Below, in pieces: positions 23,413-34,400 of a stretch of DNA of 48,927 bases; within the stretch, counting starts at the first letter, position 1; each line of letters starts with the position of its first letter. The translations under genes and the position numbers were made by a program. Origin of the DNA: Lachnospiraceae bacterium UBA3711 (GTDB taxonomy: Bacteria; Bacillota; Clostridia; Lachnospirales; Lachnospiraceae). The stretch lies in NCBI GenBank assembly GCA_002371345.1, contig DFHY01000117.1:1-48927 (forward strand), read 5' to 3'. The notes beneath the pieces were generated by a model, which worked only from the letters and a program-made list of their open reading frames with translations, did not search any database and was not told the DNA's origin.

Positions 23413-24663
23413 TCATCGCGGCTGTTCCATCTTCTTCAGGAATTCGTCGCCGTATCCATAGTGCTCTACAACATAGTCAAGATCCTTGTCTCCGCGGCCT
23501 GACAGGTTCACGAGGACCGAGCCCGGATGGCCGCATCTTGCGATCTTTATCGCGTGGGCGAGGGCGTGGGAGCTCTCAATGGCGGGGATGATTCCCTCAT
23601 GCCTTGAGAGAAGGAAGAGGGCTTCGATGGCCTCGTCGTCGCTGATCGTGGTGTAATTCACGCGGCCCATGTCATGAAGCAGCGCATGCTCCGGCCCGGC
23701 GGCAGGATAGTCAAGGCCGCTCGCGTTGGAGTAGACCGGCGCGGGATCACCGTTCTCATCAGCGAGCATGATACTGTTGAAGCCGTGCATGACACCTTCT
23801 TTTCCATAGGTGATCGAGGCGGCGTTATCACCGAGCTTCGGTCCGCGCCCGAGCGGCTCAACACCGATCAGCTCCACCGGATCCGCCAGGAACGGGGTGA
23901 ACATACCGATAGAGTTTGAGCCTCCTCCGACACAGGCGATAACCTGATCCGGAAGATGTCCTGTCTGCTCTATGAACTGTGCTCTGGCTTCCTCGCCTAT
24001 GCAGAACTGGAAGTCTCTTACCATCAGCGGGAAGGGATGTGGACCGGCGGCTGTTCCTATGCAGTAGACAGCGTCCTTGTATTCTTTGGCGTATGCCGCG
24101 AATGCCGCGTCGACTGCCTCCTTCAGCGTCTTGAGCCCGAAGCTGACAGGCACGACTCTCGCGCCGAGCATCTTCATGCGGGTTACGTTCGGAGCCTGCT
24201 TTTTGATATCCACCTCTCCCATATAGATGTCGCACTCCATACCGAAGTAGGCTGCAGCGGTGGCCAGCGCGACGCCGTGCTGCCCGGCACCTGTCTCAGC
24301 GATCAGCTTCTTCTTACCCATGTACTTTGCGAGAAGCCCCTCTCCCATGCAGTGATTGAGCTTGTGGGCTCCGGTGTGGTTGAGATCCTCCCTCTTAAGA
24401 TATATCTGCGTGCGTCCAAGATAATTGGAGAGATTCTGGCAATGGTAGACCGGCGTCGGTCTTCCCTGGAAGTCTCTGCGGATTCTTCTCAGCTCCGCGA
24501 TAAACTGAGCGGACTGCGCGATGGTGTTATAAGCCTCGGCGTACTCATTAAAGGCCTTGATAAGCTCCGGGTCATCCAGATAGTTGCCTCCGTACTTTCC
24601 GAAATACCCGTCCTCCGAGGGATATTCCTTGAGGTAGTTGTCATAATCTCTGTACTTATTCAT
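23413..24663 (-). CDS. trpB: Tryptophan synthase beta chain
   Basis: A 416-residue PLP enzyme of the TrpB type that condenses indole with serine. The Schiff-base lysine is K101 in HTGAHKLNH, followed by AETGAGQHGVA, and the phosphate-binding loop is CVGGGSNSIG. Length is normal to slightly long. Canonical TrpB has HTGAHKINN; the LNHCMGEGLL stretch here is divergent. No trpA or other tryptophan gene is adjacent, and no trp attenuator is visible upstream, so it may serve indole salvage or pair with a trpA elsewhere. It faces the phosphatase operon and diverges from the zinc-ribbon gene. Confidence 0.93.
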   Translation of the reverse strand: MNKYRDYDNYLKEYPSEDGYFGKYGGNYLDDPELIKAFNEYAEAYNTIAQSAQFIAELRRIRRDFQGRPTPVYHCQNLSNYLGRTQIYLKREDLNHTGAHKLNHCMGEGLLAKYMGKKKLIAETGAGQHGVALATAAAYFGMECDIYMGEVDIKKQAPNVTRMKMLGARVVPVSFGLKTLKEAVDAAFAAYAKEYKDAVYCIGTAAGPHPFPLMVRDFQFCIGEEARAQFIEQTGHLPDQVIACVGGGSNSIGMFTPFLADPVELIGVEPLGRGPKLGDNAASITYGKEGVMHGFNSIMLADENGDPAPVYSNASGLDYPAAGPEHALLHDMGRVNYTTISDDEAIEALFLLSRHEGIIPAIESSHALAHAIKIARCGHPGSVLVNLSGRGDKDLDYVVEHYGYGDEFLKKMEQPR

Positions 24664-24875
24664 CTTATGCTGTCCTTTCCATGTTTGTGATTAATCCTAC
24701 CAAAGTACGAAACGGATGACAAGCAGTATAATGCGGTTTTCTGCATACAGGGCTTGTGAATTCTTCATTGGTTTTGCTATTATTGTATCCGGGAAAATGA
24801 TGCATGATTATAATCAGGTTCTGCAGCATCCGGCTTTCGGAAAGAGCCGGCATATGACAACAGGAGGTACATAAA
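24664..24875. promoter_or_regulatory. Divergent promoter region of trpB and the zinc-ribbon gene
   Basis: No gene is visible. On the plus strand TATAAT at 24809-24814 is a good -10 box but a matching -35 at proper distance is not clear. On the minus strand a TATACT near 24730 could serve trpB. A hairpin CCGGCTTT/AAAGAGCCGG (about 24831-24851) lies just before the ribosome binding site of the gene at 24876. Confidence 0.4.
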
Positions 24876-25313
24876 GTGTCTTTACATGATGACATAGATG
24901 ATTTTAAAGAACTGACCAGGATGATAATATCTGATAAAAAAGAAGAAAAAGAGAGACAGGAGCGTGAACAGAGGACGGTTCAGCTTATATGTCCTTACTG
25001 CGGGACCAGCAGCAGGATCGTGTGGGAAGAGGGGACGCTTCCCAACTGTCCAAGCTGCGGCGCGGTTTTCTCAGCGGATGATCCCCAGCTTGTAAAGGCA
25101 AGGGAGGAGCTGGATGAGAAAGCAAGCGCGCGTCGAAGGGCTCAGGAAGCGGCGGCCATCGAATCCGCGAAAACAAAGAGCAAGATCAAGAAGTTTGTTA
25201 TCCTGGGAATCGTCCTGGTCGTTCTCCTGATTGCGGCAGTTGTCGCGGCGAAGCTGATGGGAGGGAACATGCACATGGAGGGAGGAGCCTCGTTCGACTT
25301 CCATATCTCATAA
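24876..25313 (+). CDS. Small zinc-ribbon protein with one membrane segment
   Basis: A 145-residue protein starting at GTG 24876, seven bases after AGGAGG. A charged N-terminal helix (residues 1-33) precedes a zinc ribbon with CPYC and CPSC (residues 39-62), a further charged, probably coiled segment, and one membrane segment near 110-130 followed by a short tail. The positive side before the membrane segment places the zinc ribbon in the cytoplasm. No catalytic motif is seen; the function is unknown. It is the first of a run of plus-strand genes for exported proteins, 66 bases before the S41 gene. Confidence 0.75.
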   Translation: MSLHDDIDDFKELTRMIISDKKEEKERQEREQRTVQLICPYCGTSSRIVWEEGTLPNCPSCGAVFSADDPQLVKAREELDEKASARRRAQEAAAIESAKTKSKIKKFVILGIVLVVLLIAAVVAAKLMGGNMHMEGGASFDFHIS

Positions 25314-25336
25314 AGAATCACGAATCACATTGCGAG

Positions 25337-25359
25337 CGATTCCGCCGAAGCGGAATCGA
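25337..25359 (+). other. Hairpin before the S41 peptidase gene
   Basis: CGATTCCG and CGGAATCG pair perfectly around a short loop, directly before the AAGGAG ribosome binding site of the gene at 25380. It may insulate or regulate translation of that gene. Confidence 0.4.
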
Positions 25360-25379
25360 TGAATCAAGGAGTTAATCTG

Positions 25380-27344
25380 ATGAGAAGAAAGAATTACACT
25401 GCGATTATCCTGTCCGTCGCATTGCTCATGTCAGCGGTGTCTCCGTCAGCTATGGCAGAGTCTGTATCCGACGTGACCGCAGGACTTATAACTGAAGCCG
25501 AATCAGAAGAGGCCGAAGCGCTCATGACGGAGTCCGAATCAGACTGGCTCAAAGATCTTATGGCAGAGACCGAATCAGAAGAGGCCGAAGCGTTGACGAC
25601 TGAGGCGGAGAATCCTCTGGCCTGGTACCTGGAATTCATGGATACACCTTTAGAGGATCCTGAAGTGATCACTGAAGGTGACCCTTCTATCTCACGGAGA
25701 GTCTATCCTGGGTTCATGTATTTTGCGGAGAATACCTTTGAACTTCCTCTCTATTTTATAGACGGCGTCGATGACCTGCCGTATATAGAATTGAAGGATA
25801 TGTGCAATCTGCTTGTTTCGGTATACCGTGATCTCCTGAAGGATGAGGGATATTCGCTGCACGTGGAAACAGACGGCCCTGTGGCGGAGGTCACCAGGGA
25901 CAACGGATATACGATGCTGATTGACTATGAGAAGGGCACCATTCTCTTTGACGATTATGACGCCTTCATTCACAGGTCAACGGATACCTGCCTTCTGGAT
26001 AATGTCGCAACGATTGTCCTGGACGAAGACGGGAATGAAGTCTTTCTTAAGAGAAATAAGAAGGGCTCCTATGACCGGTACGGGAAAGAGGTAAAGCTCA
26101 ATCTCGCCGATTATCATATCAATCTCTATACATCTGTTGAAAACGGGCTGCGCCTGATGCCTCTGCAGACCATGGGAGATTTTCTTCTGTCAATACAGTG
26201 CCTGATAGATGCAGGGTTCAATAAAAAAGCGGTGTTTCTGACAAACAGCAATGGCATAAGGAATGACGAAGGTCTCACAAAGGTCGGACTGATGTATGCC
26301 TCGGGTCCCGGCGGGCAGATGAGTGATACTCTGGCTGTCTTCGGTTACAACGAGCTGTGCCTGGTAATGGATAAATTATATGGCCTGAAGGATCTGCACG
26401 GGATCAGCAGCTTCGATGAACTGTTTACGGAGACAGGCTACAAGGATAAGCTGCTGAGCAATAATCCTGATGTCAAGGATGGCGCTCTGAAAGACGTCAT
26501 CACATTTTATCTGGACGATTTGCATTCAGGCATTAATATGAACTCCTTCAGGACTTATGAGCCTGATTCACTGGACGGATACGGGCTGTCGGTGAATCAG
26601 CATATCGCATATTCCGATAAGCTGAAGCTTGCGAGAAACAGTGCGGATCACGCGATAACGCCATATGAAGAGGTCGGGAACACGGCATATGTCACATTTG
26701 ACTCCTTTAATGTCACAAGACCTGTTGAGGACTATTACAAAGGAGAGTACAGCACTGATTTTGATCTGAATGATCCTAAGATCGACACAATCGGGCTGAT
26801 CATCTACGCTCACGAACAGATCACAAGAAAGGACAGCCCCATCGAGAATGTCGTACTGGATATGAGCCAGAACGGCGGAGGAGATATAGACGCAGCGGTG
26901 GTTGCGGCCTCATGGTTTCTCGGCGAGGCGGAGGTAAGCATGAAGAGCATGCTTACCGGCGCACAGTCTACCAGCCATTATCAGGCTGACGTGAATCTGG
27001 ACGGAAAGTTTGATGAGAAAGACACGGTGGCTGACAGGAATCTGTACTGCCTGATTTCTCCACAGAGCTTCTCCTGCGGAAATCTGGTTCCCGCGATGTT
27101 CAAGTATTCGCATGATGTAACTCTTATAGGACAGACGTCAGGCGGCGGAAGCTGCGCGGTACTTGAGCTGACCTCGGCATGGGGATCATTTTTCCAGATC
27201 TCATCCCCGAACAATCTGTCTCATGTAAAGAACGGCTCTTATTATGAGATCGACGAAGGGGTGGAACCTGATTACTGTATAGACAAGCCGGCGAACTTCT
27301 ATAACAGAGAGGCGCTGACAGATTATATCAACGGTTTGTTCTGA
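25380..27344 (+). CDS. Exported S41-family peptidase-like protein
   Basis: A 654-residue protein. ATG 25380 is chosen because AAGGAG lies eight bases upstream and the signal peptide begins there; ATG 25359 lacks a site. After the signal peptide (to about residue 27, SPSAMA) comes an acidic region with a 24-residue duplication containing ESEEAEAL (DNA repeats at 25498 and 25570). A long unrecognised middle is followed by an S41/C-terminal-processing-peptidase core from about residue 430: NVVLDMSQNGGGDID, then ISPQSFSCGN with the probable catalytic S565, and IGQTSGGGSC. No PDZ domain is obvious. It probably cleaves extracellular proteins; the substrate is unknown. Confidence 0.8.
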   Translation: MRRKNYTAIILSVALLMSAVSPSAMAESVSDVTAGLITEAESEEAEALMTESESDWLKDLMAETESEEAEALTTEAENPLAWYLEFMDTPLEDPEVITEGDPSISRRVYPGFMYFAENTFELPLYFIDGVDDLPYIELKDMCNLLVSVYRDLLKDEGYSLHVETDGPVAEVTRDNGYTMLIDYEKGTILFDDYDAFIHRSTDTCLLDNVATIVLDEDGNEVFLKRNKKGSYDRYGKEVKLNLADYHINLYTSVENGLRLMPLQTMGDFLLSIQCLIDAGFNKKAVFLTNSNGIRNDEGLTKVGLMYASGPGGQMSDTLAVFGYNELCLVMDKLYGLKDLHGISSFDELFTETGYKDKLLSNNPDVKDGALKDVITFYLDDLHSGINMNSFRTYEPDSLDGYGLSVNQHIAYSDKLKLARNSADHAITPYEEVGNTAYVTFDSFNVTRPVEDYYKGEYSTDFDLNDPKIDTIGLIIYAHEQITRKDSPIENVVLDMSQNGGGDIDAAVVAASWFLGEAEVSMKSMLTGAQSTSHYQADVNLDGKFDEKDTVADRNLYCLISPQSFSCGNLVPAMFKYSHDVTLIGQTSGGGSCAVLELTSAWGSFFQISSPNNLSHVKNGSYYEIDEGVEPDYCIDKPANFYNREALTDYINGLF

Positions 27345-27488
27345 TGAGAGGTCCGCTTCGGGGTGTCGGACAGGACGTTCAGGCTCTGAAGATAATGGCA
27401 TTGATAAAATACAGCGTTTTTCGGCATCATTATGATTGACTAAGGAGCATGGCTGCGGTCATGCGTATCTGTCGTGACGGGGGGATAT

Positions 27489-30400
27489 ATGACAAAAAAC
27501 AGTACGAGATTATCAGGGGTGATTCTGGCGGCTTCTCTTGCCATATCGGGGACAGCCTGTGTGCCGGCCGGCACAGACCTGATCTCTGAGAAGGCTCAGG
27601 ACAATGCATGTGTGAGAAATGAATTATCCGGCAGGCTGATTGATGCTCTGCTGAAGGAGGGTTCATATGCGCAGGGAGAGGCGGTCGTTACCGTCAACGC
27701 GTCACAGGCCGGAGCCATAACCGAAGATTCGGTATTTCTGGCCGAAGTGGACCGCAGCCACATCCTTAACGCCGTTTCCGGAAGGAACGCCGGCGGTTCG
27801 GAATATGAATCCCTTGTCCGCGCGAGACTTGCGGACGCGGGGAACAGCAGCGAGGATCATTTTCAGATACTTCTTGTCAGGGATCCGGGCCGTACGGCGG
27901 AAGAGCTTCTGCGGGACATGTACGATATACCCCAGGTTATCATGGCGGAGCCGAATTATCTCGCACATGCGGCGGCGGAAGAGGAAACAGATACTCAGTG
28001 TATTAACGCCTTGGCGGCAGAGGGAATTGATAATCAAGATTCCGCTGTGCCAGATACAGACAGCGAATCACGGAGCTGCACGGCGGATCTTTCATTTCTT
28101 CAGTGGTATGTGAAAAGTGACAGCCCTTCTGTCTATTCGACTCCGGCCGCGCCGCTTCATGCGGGGTACAGTCTGAATGTCCCCGGCTGGAACACGGATC
28201 AGGAAAACGCGTCAGGCACGGTCTGTGTTATGGACACCGGGATCGACACGACTCATCCGGATCTCAAGGATGTTCTGTACACGTTTACCGAAGAACAGCA
28301 GAAGGCGTATGGCTGCGGCCCTCACGGGATAAATGTGAATACACGGCAGATGGTGGACGGCACATCCATTGAGGAAGATGAAGAGTATCAGAAGGACGTG
28401 TCGGATCATTTCATGCATGGGACCCATATTGCCGGAATGATCGGCGCTGCCTGGAATCAGCATGGCGTATCCGGTATCGCGAACGGCGCCAGGGTGTTTG
28501 CCGTGCGGCTGACCGAGAACGACGGGATGGGCCAGGGAGCCTCCGATGTTCTGAAGGGCTTCGAGTGGCTGTGCGAAGTGGCGGAGGATGTCAACCTGAA
28601 GGCCGTCAATGTATCACTGGGTTCTATGAAACCTCAGCTGATCCATACCGTAATGGCGAATAAGCTTGGAGAGCTTGGCGTCAACACTGTATACGCGTCC
28701 GGCAACAGTATGTCGGATCTCGATGAGACGATAGATATGGGAGGGCAGAACAACAGCCCCTATGTCATAGTAGTTAACGCTGCCGATATGGACGGGAAGA
28801 AGGCAGCGTTTTCGAACTACGGTCTGATGTCGACGGACGTATTCGCGCCGGGCACACAGATTCTTTCAACTGTTCCGGAGGCTCTGGAGCAGTTTACAGT
28901 TGACGGGATATTGACGAAAAAGGAGAACAGGAAAAGGTTTTTCCCTGAAGCGGCGGAGAAGACGCATCCGGAGGAGGCTTCTGTTGAAAGATTCGACAGG
29001 GGGCAGAGCTCAGTGCGCTTCTTCAATCAGTGCCCTGTCACAGAAGACGGCCTGCCGAATCCTGACGCTGAAGAGATAGGGAAGGTCTCAACACAGGCAG
29101 GATATGACGATGATTATTGCTGGAGTGTGCCATACTCCTCTCTGCAGCATCATACGCGTGATGATAATGAAGAGATCTGGATGCCGCAGGCTTATTCGGC
29201 AGAGAGAACGCTCTGGATCGCGATTCCGTGCGGAGAATACGGATCGCCGGACTATGCGGCTGTGAAGGCCTCCCTGAGTGACGGCAGCCACATCAATGCA
29301 GGTCTTACCGGGGTGCTGTGCGAGAAAGAGGAGACGGATGGAACGCTTCACCCGGCAGCTGTCGATATGCGGTATGACATTGCGCTGTCGTCAAGGGAAC
29401 TCCATGATCATAAACTTGCGCCCGGAATCGGTGTGACCATGACCATGGGTATATCAGCGACGCAGTGGTCAGAGCTGAGTGTCGACCTTAAACAGTTTGT
29501 CAAAGAGACTGTTTATTACCATGAGAATAACCGGGATCAAGCGGCGGATTCGGATGAATATGATCTTGAGTACCCTGTTGATCCCGGACAGATTGACGGG
29601 ATATTCGAATGGGATGACAACGGGCAGAAGTACCTGCTCCTGGAATACGGGATATCGAGTTCTGACGCGCCGGGAGACGGACCGGATGAATCGATGCAGC
29701 TGTATTTTGATAATATAGCGGCAGGCTGTGACAGCATGGCTTCGGGCGCGTATGAGTCGGTGTGCGGAACATCGATGGCGGCGCCGTGTGTGACGGCGAG
29801 CCTTGCGGTCATCGCCAGGGATGAACCAAAGACATCGGATATGGCTCCTGATGAGCGAAGGCAGACCGCGCTCGAGAGAAAGGCGAAGCTTCTCGCGGCT
29901 GTCGATTATGACGATGACCTGTCCAAGCTGTGCAGCACCGGCGGGAGAGTGAACCTTAACGGTCAGACAGAATACACCAGAAAGGCTCCTCTTATCACGG
30001 ACGCTTCAGCGGAAGGACAGACACTGACAGTAAGAGGGTACTTCTTTGGAGCTTCAGGTGAGCTGTATATTGACGGCGATAAGCTCCAGGCGGCGGAGTG
30101 GACCGACCGGATGATCACGGCGGACATAGGTATGCTGCAGAATGGAACTCACGAGGTGAAGATCATAAATGAGGATGGGGCGGTATTCCGTCGGCTGTTT
30201 GCTTCGTCCGCCTCTTCGGAAGGCCGCAGACTCTATGAGCGGACATGGCCGCTTCCGCTGAACGATGACACATTTACACAGGATCAGGCGGACGGGCTGT
30301 TCGGCATGGCGGCTTCGGACGGGTTCCTGTACGCGATGGCGGTATACGGGCTGGAGCAGGCCTCTGCTCTGTGGCGTATGAACCTTGAGACTCAGGAGTG

Positions 30401-31364
30401 GAGCCGCTGCGCGGACCTGCCGGATACAGTCAGAGGAAGGTCGATGGAGAACAACGCTCTTGTACCTTATCAGGGAAGGCTGTACTGCTATACTACAAGA
30501 ACAGGTTTGGAGAAAGAGACGCCTTCTCTCTGGGCTTACGATCCTGCTGCTGATTCCTGGGATGAAGCCATGTCAGGGCAGCTATGCCGGGACGCGCAGC
30601 TGTTCGCGCTTGAGGATGGTCTGTTCCTGGTGACGGATGCGCCGATGGATGAAGCTGGAGAAGATGAGACGGAGGAAGATGGGACGGAAAGCCTTGAGGC
30701 AGCAGATTCTGAGACGGAAAGCCTTGAGGCAGCAGATTCTGAGACGGAAAGCCTTGAGGCAGTAGATTCTGAGACGGAAAGCCATGAGGCGGTAGACTCC
30801 GAGACAGAGAGCTTCGGGGCTGAAGGCTCTGAGACAGAAGGCTTTCTGGTGGATAACAAGATCACTCATTTTTACAGAGCAGACCTGGATGCAGGAGTGC
30901 TGATTCCGGTTTCAGGCAGCCTGCCTCTGATGGACTCCATATATACATGCCATATCGCGTCCTGCCATGACGTGATGTATCTGCTTGGCACCGTGGGGAC
31001 TGAAGACGGAGAGAAGAAGCTGCTTCTGAGGATGGCCTGGAATGCGGAGAAGGAATCATTTGAACAGGAGGATCTGTCCGATGCGCTTCCTAAGACCGGG
31101 AAAACCTTCCTGTCGAACATGACGATGAAGGGGTACGGCGAGGGGATAGCCCTTGTGTTCACCTCCGAAGCAGGGCCTGACACCTTCATTCTTAAGGATG
31201 GTACAGCTGAGTTCGAAGCGCTGGATCAGGTTTCCTGCTACCGCACGATGTTCGAGCCGACATCGGCATATGCTGACGGGTGGCTGTATGTACTCGCGCT
31301 GAACGCGACGGAGCCGGAGGTAGCGTACCTCAGGTCAACCAGGATTGTGAACGAAGAAGAGTAA
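27489..31364 (+). CDS. Exported subtilisin-family (S8) peptidase with IPT and Kelch-like C-terminal domains
   Basis: A 1291-residue protein. ATG 27489 follows a GGGGGG ribosome binding site; the in-frame GTG 27474 lies upstream of it. A signal-like N-terminus contains ISGTAC, only a weak lipobox. Residues about 40-170 resemble a subtilase propeptide. The triad is D249 (CVMDTGID), H310 (HGTHIAG) and S762 (GTSMAAPC), with oxyanion Asn N406. A large insertion separates N406 from S762. An IPT/TIG-like domain (about 840-905) and Kelch-like repeats (about 930-1060 and 1140-1290) follow, interrupted by an acidic linker of ten-residue repeats. It should be an active secreted or surface protease. Confidence 0.9.
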   Translation: MTKNSTRLSGVILAASLAISGTACVPAGTDLISEKAQDNACVRNELSGRLIDALLKEGSYAQGEAVVTVNASQAGAITEDSVFLAEVDRSHILNAVSGRNAGGSEYESLVRARLADAGNSSEDHFQILLVRDPGRTAEELLRDMYDIPQVIMAEPNYLAHAAAEEETDTQCINALAAEGIDNQDSAVPDTDSESRSCTADLSFLQWYVKSDSPSVYSTPAAPLHAGYSLNVPGWNTDQENASGTVCVMDTGIDTTHPDLKDVLYTFTEEQQKAYGCGPHGINVNTRQMVDGTSIEEDEEYQKDVSDHFMHGTHIAGMIGAAWNQHGVSGIANGARVFAVRLTENDGMGQGASDVLKGFEWLCEVAEDVNLKAVNVSLGSMKPQLIHTVMANKLGELGVNTVYASGNSMSDLDETIDMGGQNNSPYVIVVNAADMDGKKAAFSNYGLMSTDVFAPGTQILSTVPEALEQFTVDGILTKKENRKRFFPEAAEKTHPEEASVERFDRGQSSVRFFNQCPVTEDGLPNPDAEEIGKVSTQAGYDDDYCWSVPYSSLQHHTRDDNEEIWMPQAYSAERTLWIAIPCGEYGSPDYAAVKASLSDGSHINAGLTGVLCEKEETDGTLHPAAVDMRYDIALSSRELHDHKLAPGIGVTMTMGISATQWSELSVDLKQFVKETVYYHENNRDQAADSDEYDLEYPVDPGQIDGIFEWDDNGQKYLLLEYGISSSDAPGDGPDESMQLYFDNIAAGCDSMASGAYESVCGTSMAAPCVTASLAVIARDEPKTSDMAPDERRQTALERKAKLLAAVDYDDDLSKLCSTGGRVNLNGQTEYTRKAPLITDASAEGQTLTVRGYFFGASGELYIDGDKLQAAEWTDRMITADIGMLQNGTHEVKIINEDGAVFRRLFASSASSEGRRLYERTWPLPLNDDTFTQDQADGLFGMAASDGFLYAMAVYGLEQASALWRMNLETQEWSRCADLPDTVRGRSMENNALVPYQGRLYCYTTRTGLEKETPSLWAYDPAADSWDEAMSGQLCRDAQLFALEDGLFLVTDAPMDEAGEDETEEDGTESLEAADSETESLEAADSETESLEAVDSETESHEAVDSETESFGAEGSETEGFLVDNKITHFYRADLDAGVLIPVSGSLPLMDSIYTCHIASCHDVMYLLGTVGTEDGEKKLLLRMAWNAEKESFEQEDLSDALPKTGKTFLSNMTMKGYGEGIALVFTSEAGPDTFILKDGTAEFEALDQVSCYRTMFEPTSAYADGWLYVLALNATEPEVAYLRSTRIVNEEE
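30681..30845 (+). repeat. 30-base tandem repeats coding for acidic ten-residue units
   Basis: Units start at 30681, 30711, 30741, 30771, 30801 and 30831 and encode ETESLEAADS-like decapeptides. The first two are nearly identical, the third has one change, the fourth several, the fifth and sixth many. They form the linker in the Kelch-like part of the S8 peptidase. Confidence 0.92.
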
Positions 31365-31419
31365 TGACAATATCAGGCAGTGTTATGTGAAGAATCTCAC
31401 AGATATTTAAGGTGAAATT

Positions 31420-34400
31420 ATGAAGATCATAAATGTAAAAAGAAAGATTAGTTCATTTCTGATCATGGGGATACTTTTGATTCTGATGGGAATTCTGCCT
31501 GGGATTCCGGGAAGGGTCTGTGCACAGACAGCAGAGGATCTGAAGAATCTTAGCGGGAACAACTGGATGTCGAAGATCGACGATGACCGGCTGCTCTCCG
31601 AGATCAATATTCCCGGGACACATGACGCTGCAACCAAATGGATCAAAAACTATGGCGCACCGCCGGATTCTATTTATGATAAATATGCGCAATGCCAGGA
31701 GCTGTATATTGACGGAGAAGGTCATCAGCTTGATGTCGGAATCAGATATCTGGATCTTCGGCTGTCAAATGAATGTGATGGTGTGTCCCCGAAGGATGAC
31801 GGATCGAACCTGTGGCTGGTTCATGGAAACTGGCTGGACTGGAAGATTGTGAATGTCAATGGGCGTTATTTCTGTAAGACCAGAACCGGAGTCCATATGA
31901 ATCTGCGGCACGTCTTTCAGTATCTGAAGGATTTTCTCCATGCTCATCCGTCTGAAACGGTGATCGTCTGCCTGAGCAGGGAAACCGGTACTGAGAATGA
32001 GGATCCAAATAAACTGAATAAGACTGTTTATGAGCGGATCAAAACGCATCTGCAGGAACTCTATGATGCAAAGAACGACGCTGCGGGCAATAAAAGGTAT
32101 CTGTACACGGAAGGATCCTTTAAAACCTTCTCAAAGATGCCGACTCTGGGGCAGTGCAGGGGGCAGATCGTTGTGATATCCGATCATCCGGATATGGCGG
32201 GAGCCGGGGCTAATTATTCTGATTCTACCGGATACAGTACGGCGGATTCCAAAAAGTCGAATCCTGTCATGAATATCGCAGGATCGGTGTTTTATTATGA
32301 GAATCATTATGATGTAAAAAAAGATGAAAAGTATAACTGGGTCAAAGACATCTATGACAAGCTTGGCGGTGAGAAATTGCCGCCCGATCCGTCTGCCCGG
32401 ATCGGGCATGGATTCCTGGTACAGACCTCCGCGAATGTTGTCAACAAACAATCGCCGAAAGAGATTGCTGAGTATGTGAATCCAAGAATCTATCCGAGTC
32501 TGTTCAAGAAAGGATATTTCTACGGCTGGGTTCTGTCTGACTTTGTATCTGCGGATACCGCAAAGGCAATCTGGAGTACAAACTTCCTGGATCATACGCA
32601 TACGATGGAAATGAAGCCGGGGGAGGCGGCAACCTGCACAAAGGCTGGCAAAAAGACGAGCTATTATTGCTCCGGATGCAGGAAGTACTTTCTGGATAGG
32701 GGAGGCATGCGGGAGATTGAGGAGTTGGCTCTGGTCATTCCCGCACCCGGTCACACCGAGTCTGCCCCTGTGAGGGAGAATGTGCACGAAGCAACCGAGG
32801 GAAGCGACGGCTCTTATGATGAGTTGGTATACTGCAGCGTCTGCAAAGAGCAGCTGTCAAAAGAACATAAGAAGATCGAGAAAAAAACAACTAACGCGGT
32901 TGAATATATTGATGAGAAAAAGGCGAAGCGGTATTGCAACTCCTATACTCTTTTCGGCAGCATTGGAGAAAGACAGGGCTGGGCACTTGGTGACGGCTGG
33001 TATGTTGTTAAGGAAAGCAGAACATGCAGCAGTCACAGACTGACTGTGTCAGGAGACGCCAATCTGATCCTGTGTGACGGGGCGACGCTGACACTTGCGT
33101 ATGGTATTCGTTTGTACAGAGGCTCTCTTACGATTTGGTGCCAGTCGGGACAGAGCGGCAAACTGATATGCACCGATAAGGTGGAGTCAGCGAATGCGGG
33201 AATTGGCGGAAACAAAGGGGAAGCCGGCGGCAAATTGATTCTTCATGGCGGTGAAGTTTCTGCAAAGGGCGGAAAGTATGCCGCCGGAGTCGGTGGAGGA
33301 GACGCAGGTACAGGCGGAACTGTAATTGTCTATGGCGGAACGCTGAAGGCAACAGGCGGCGACTACGGAAGCGGAATCGGCGGCGGAGAAGACCGAGGCG
33401 GAGGATCTCTGACGGTCTATGGCGGAACAGTTATTGCGTCAGCCGGTGATAAGGCTGCCGGGATTGGCGGCGGATATGCCGGGAGCCAGGGTGGTGATGT
33501 CATCATCTATGACGGTACTGTAACCGCAACCGGAAAGGAAAGCGGTGCCGGAATCGGAGGCGGCGAGTATTACCGCGGCGGCGGAATGGGCGGCAATGTG
33601 ACCATACGCGGCGGCATTGTAACAGCAATCGGCGCGAAACATGCCGCCGGAATCGGAGGAGGAAAGGACGGCAGCCAGAGTGGAAAAGTGACCATATCCG
33701 GCGGAACAGTTAAGGCTGAGGGCGGTTCTGATGCTTCCGGAATCGGAGGAGGCCGCAGTGACAATGGCAAAGGAGGCCTGGGGGGAGATGTGCTTATCTC
33801 AGGCGGAAATGTTTATGCGCAGGGCAAGGGAACTGGCGGTGGAATCGGAAATGGCTGGAGAGGCGGCGACGCCAATTCAGGAACACATGCCGTACTCGTA
33901 TCTGATAAGGTTCCCTTTGCCGGGAAGTTTGTAATGACTGGTGGTACGCTTCTTGCAGGCGGAGGAGACCGCCCGGGAACGAAAGACTATGGCCATCACG
34001 GATGGAGTGCATCATTTACCGAGTGTCTTGCGGCTGCAGCGATTAAGACGAATACGGTCAACCTTGCTGAGAATCTGATGGTATCTGCAGGAGATGCAAA
34101 GGATAAACTTAGTTTGGCAAATCGCGTTCAGCGGGGATGCATAGAACAGCGCAGCAGATATGTGAAGATTGAGGCGTGTCCGCATAAGAATGAAACCTTC
34201 CGTATCACAGAGGATGGACATTCCAGAATATGCAGTAACTGCGATTCATATTTCTCCGGAGAAGAAAAACATACTTTCAATGCAAAGTATGAGTGTACTG
34301 TCTGCGGATATAAAATTGAAGGCAATAAGATTGAATTCGCTCCTGGAGAAGGCAGTGGATCGATGTCTTATGTAGTGGTTCCTTCGGGGAAGAAGTATAC

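Noticed and set aside
27489..27580. Lipoprotein signal in the S8 peptidase (ISGTAC)
   Set aside because: The residue three before the Cys is Gly, not a Leu-type residue, so the lipobox is poor; left as possible only.
27451..27600. Small open frame from ATG 27451 after AAGGAG, before the S8 peptidase
   Set aside because: The site is only one base from the ATG, and the frame overlaps the peptidase start with no recognisable product.
30681..30845. Possible CRISPR array
   Set aside because: The 30-base units are directly adjoining with no spacers, stay in frame in a protease gene and encode acidic decapeptides.
33190..33990. Glycine-codon repeats as a recent DNA minisatellite
   Set aside because: The units differ greatly in DNA and share only protein turns (GIGGG), fitting an old beta-helix.
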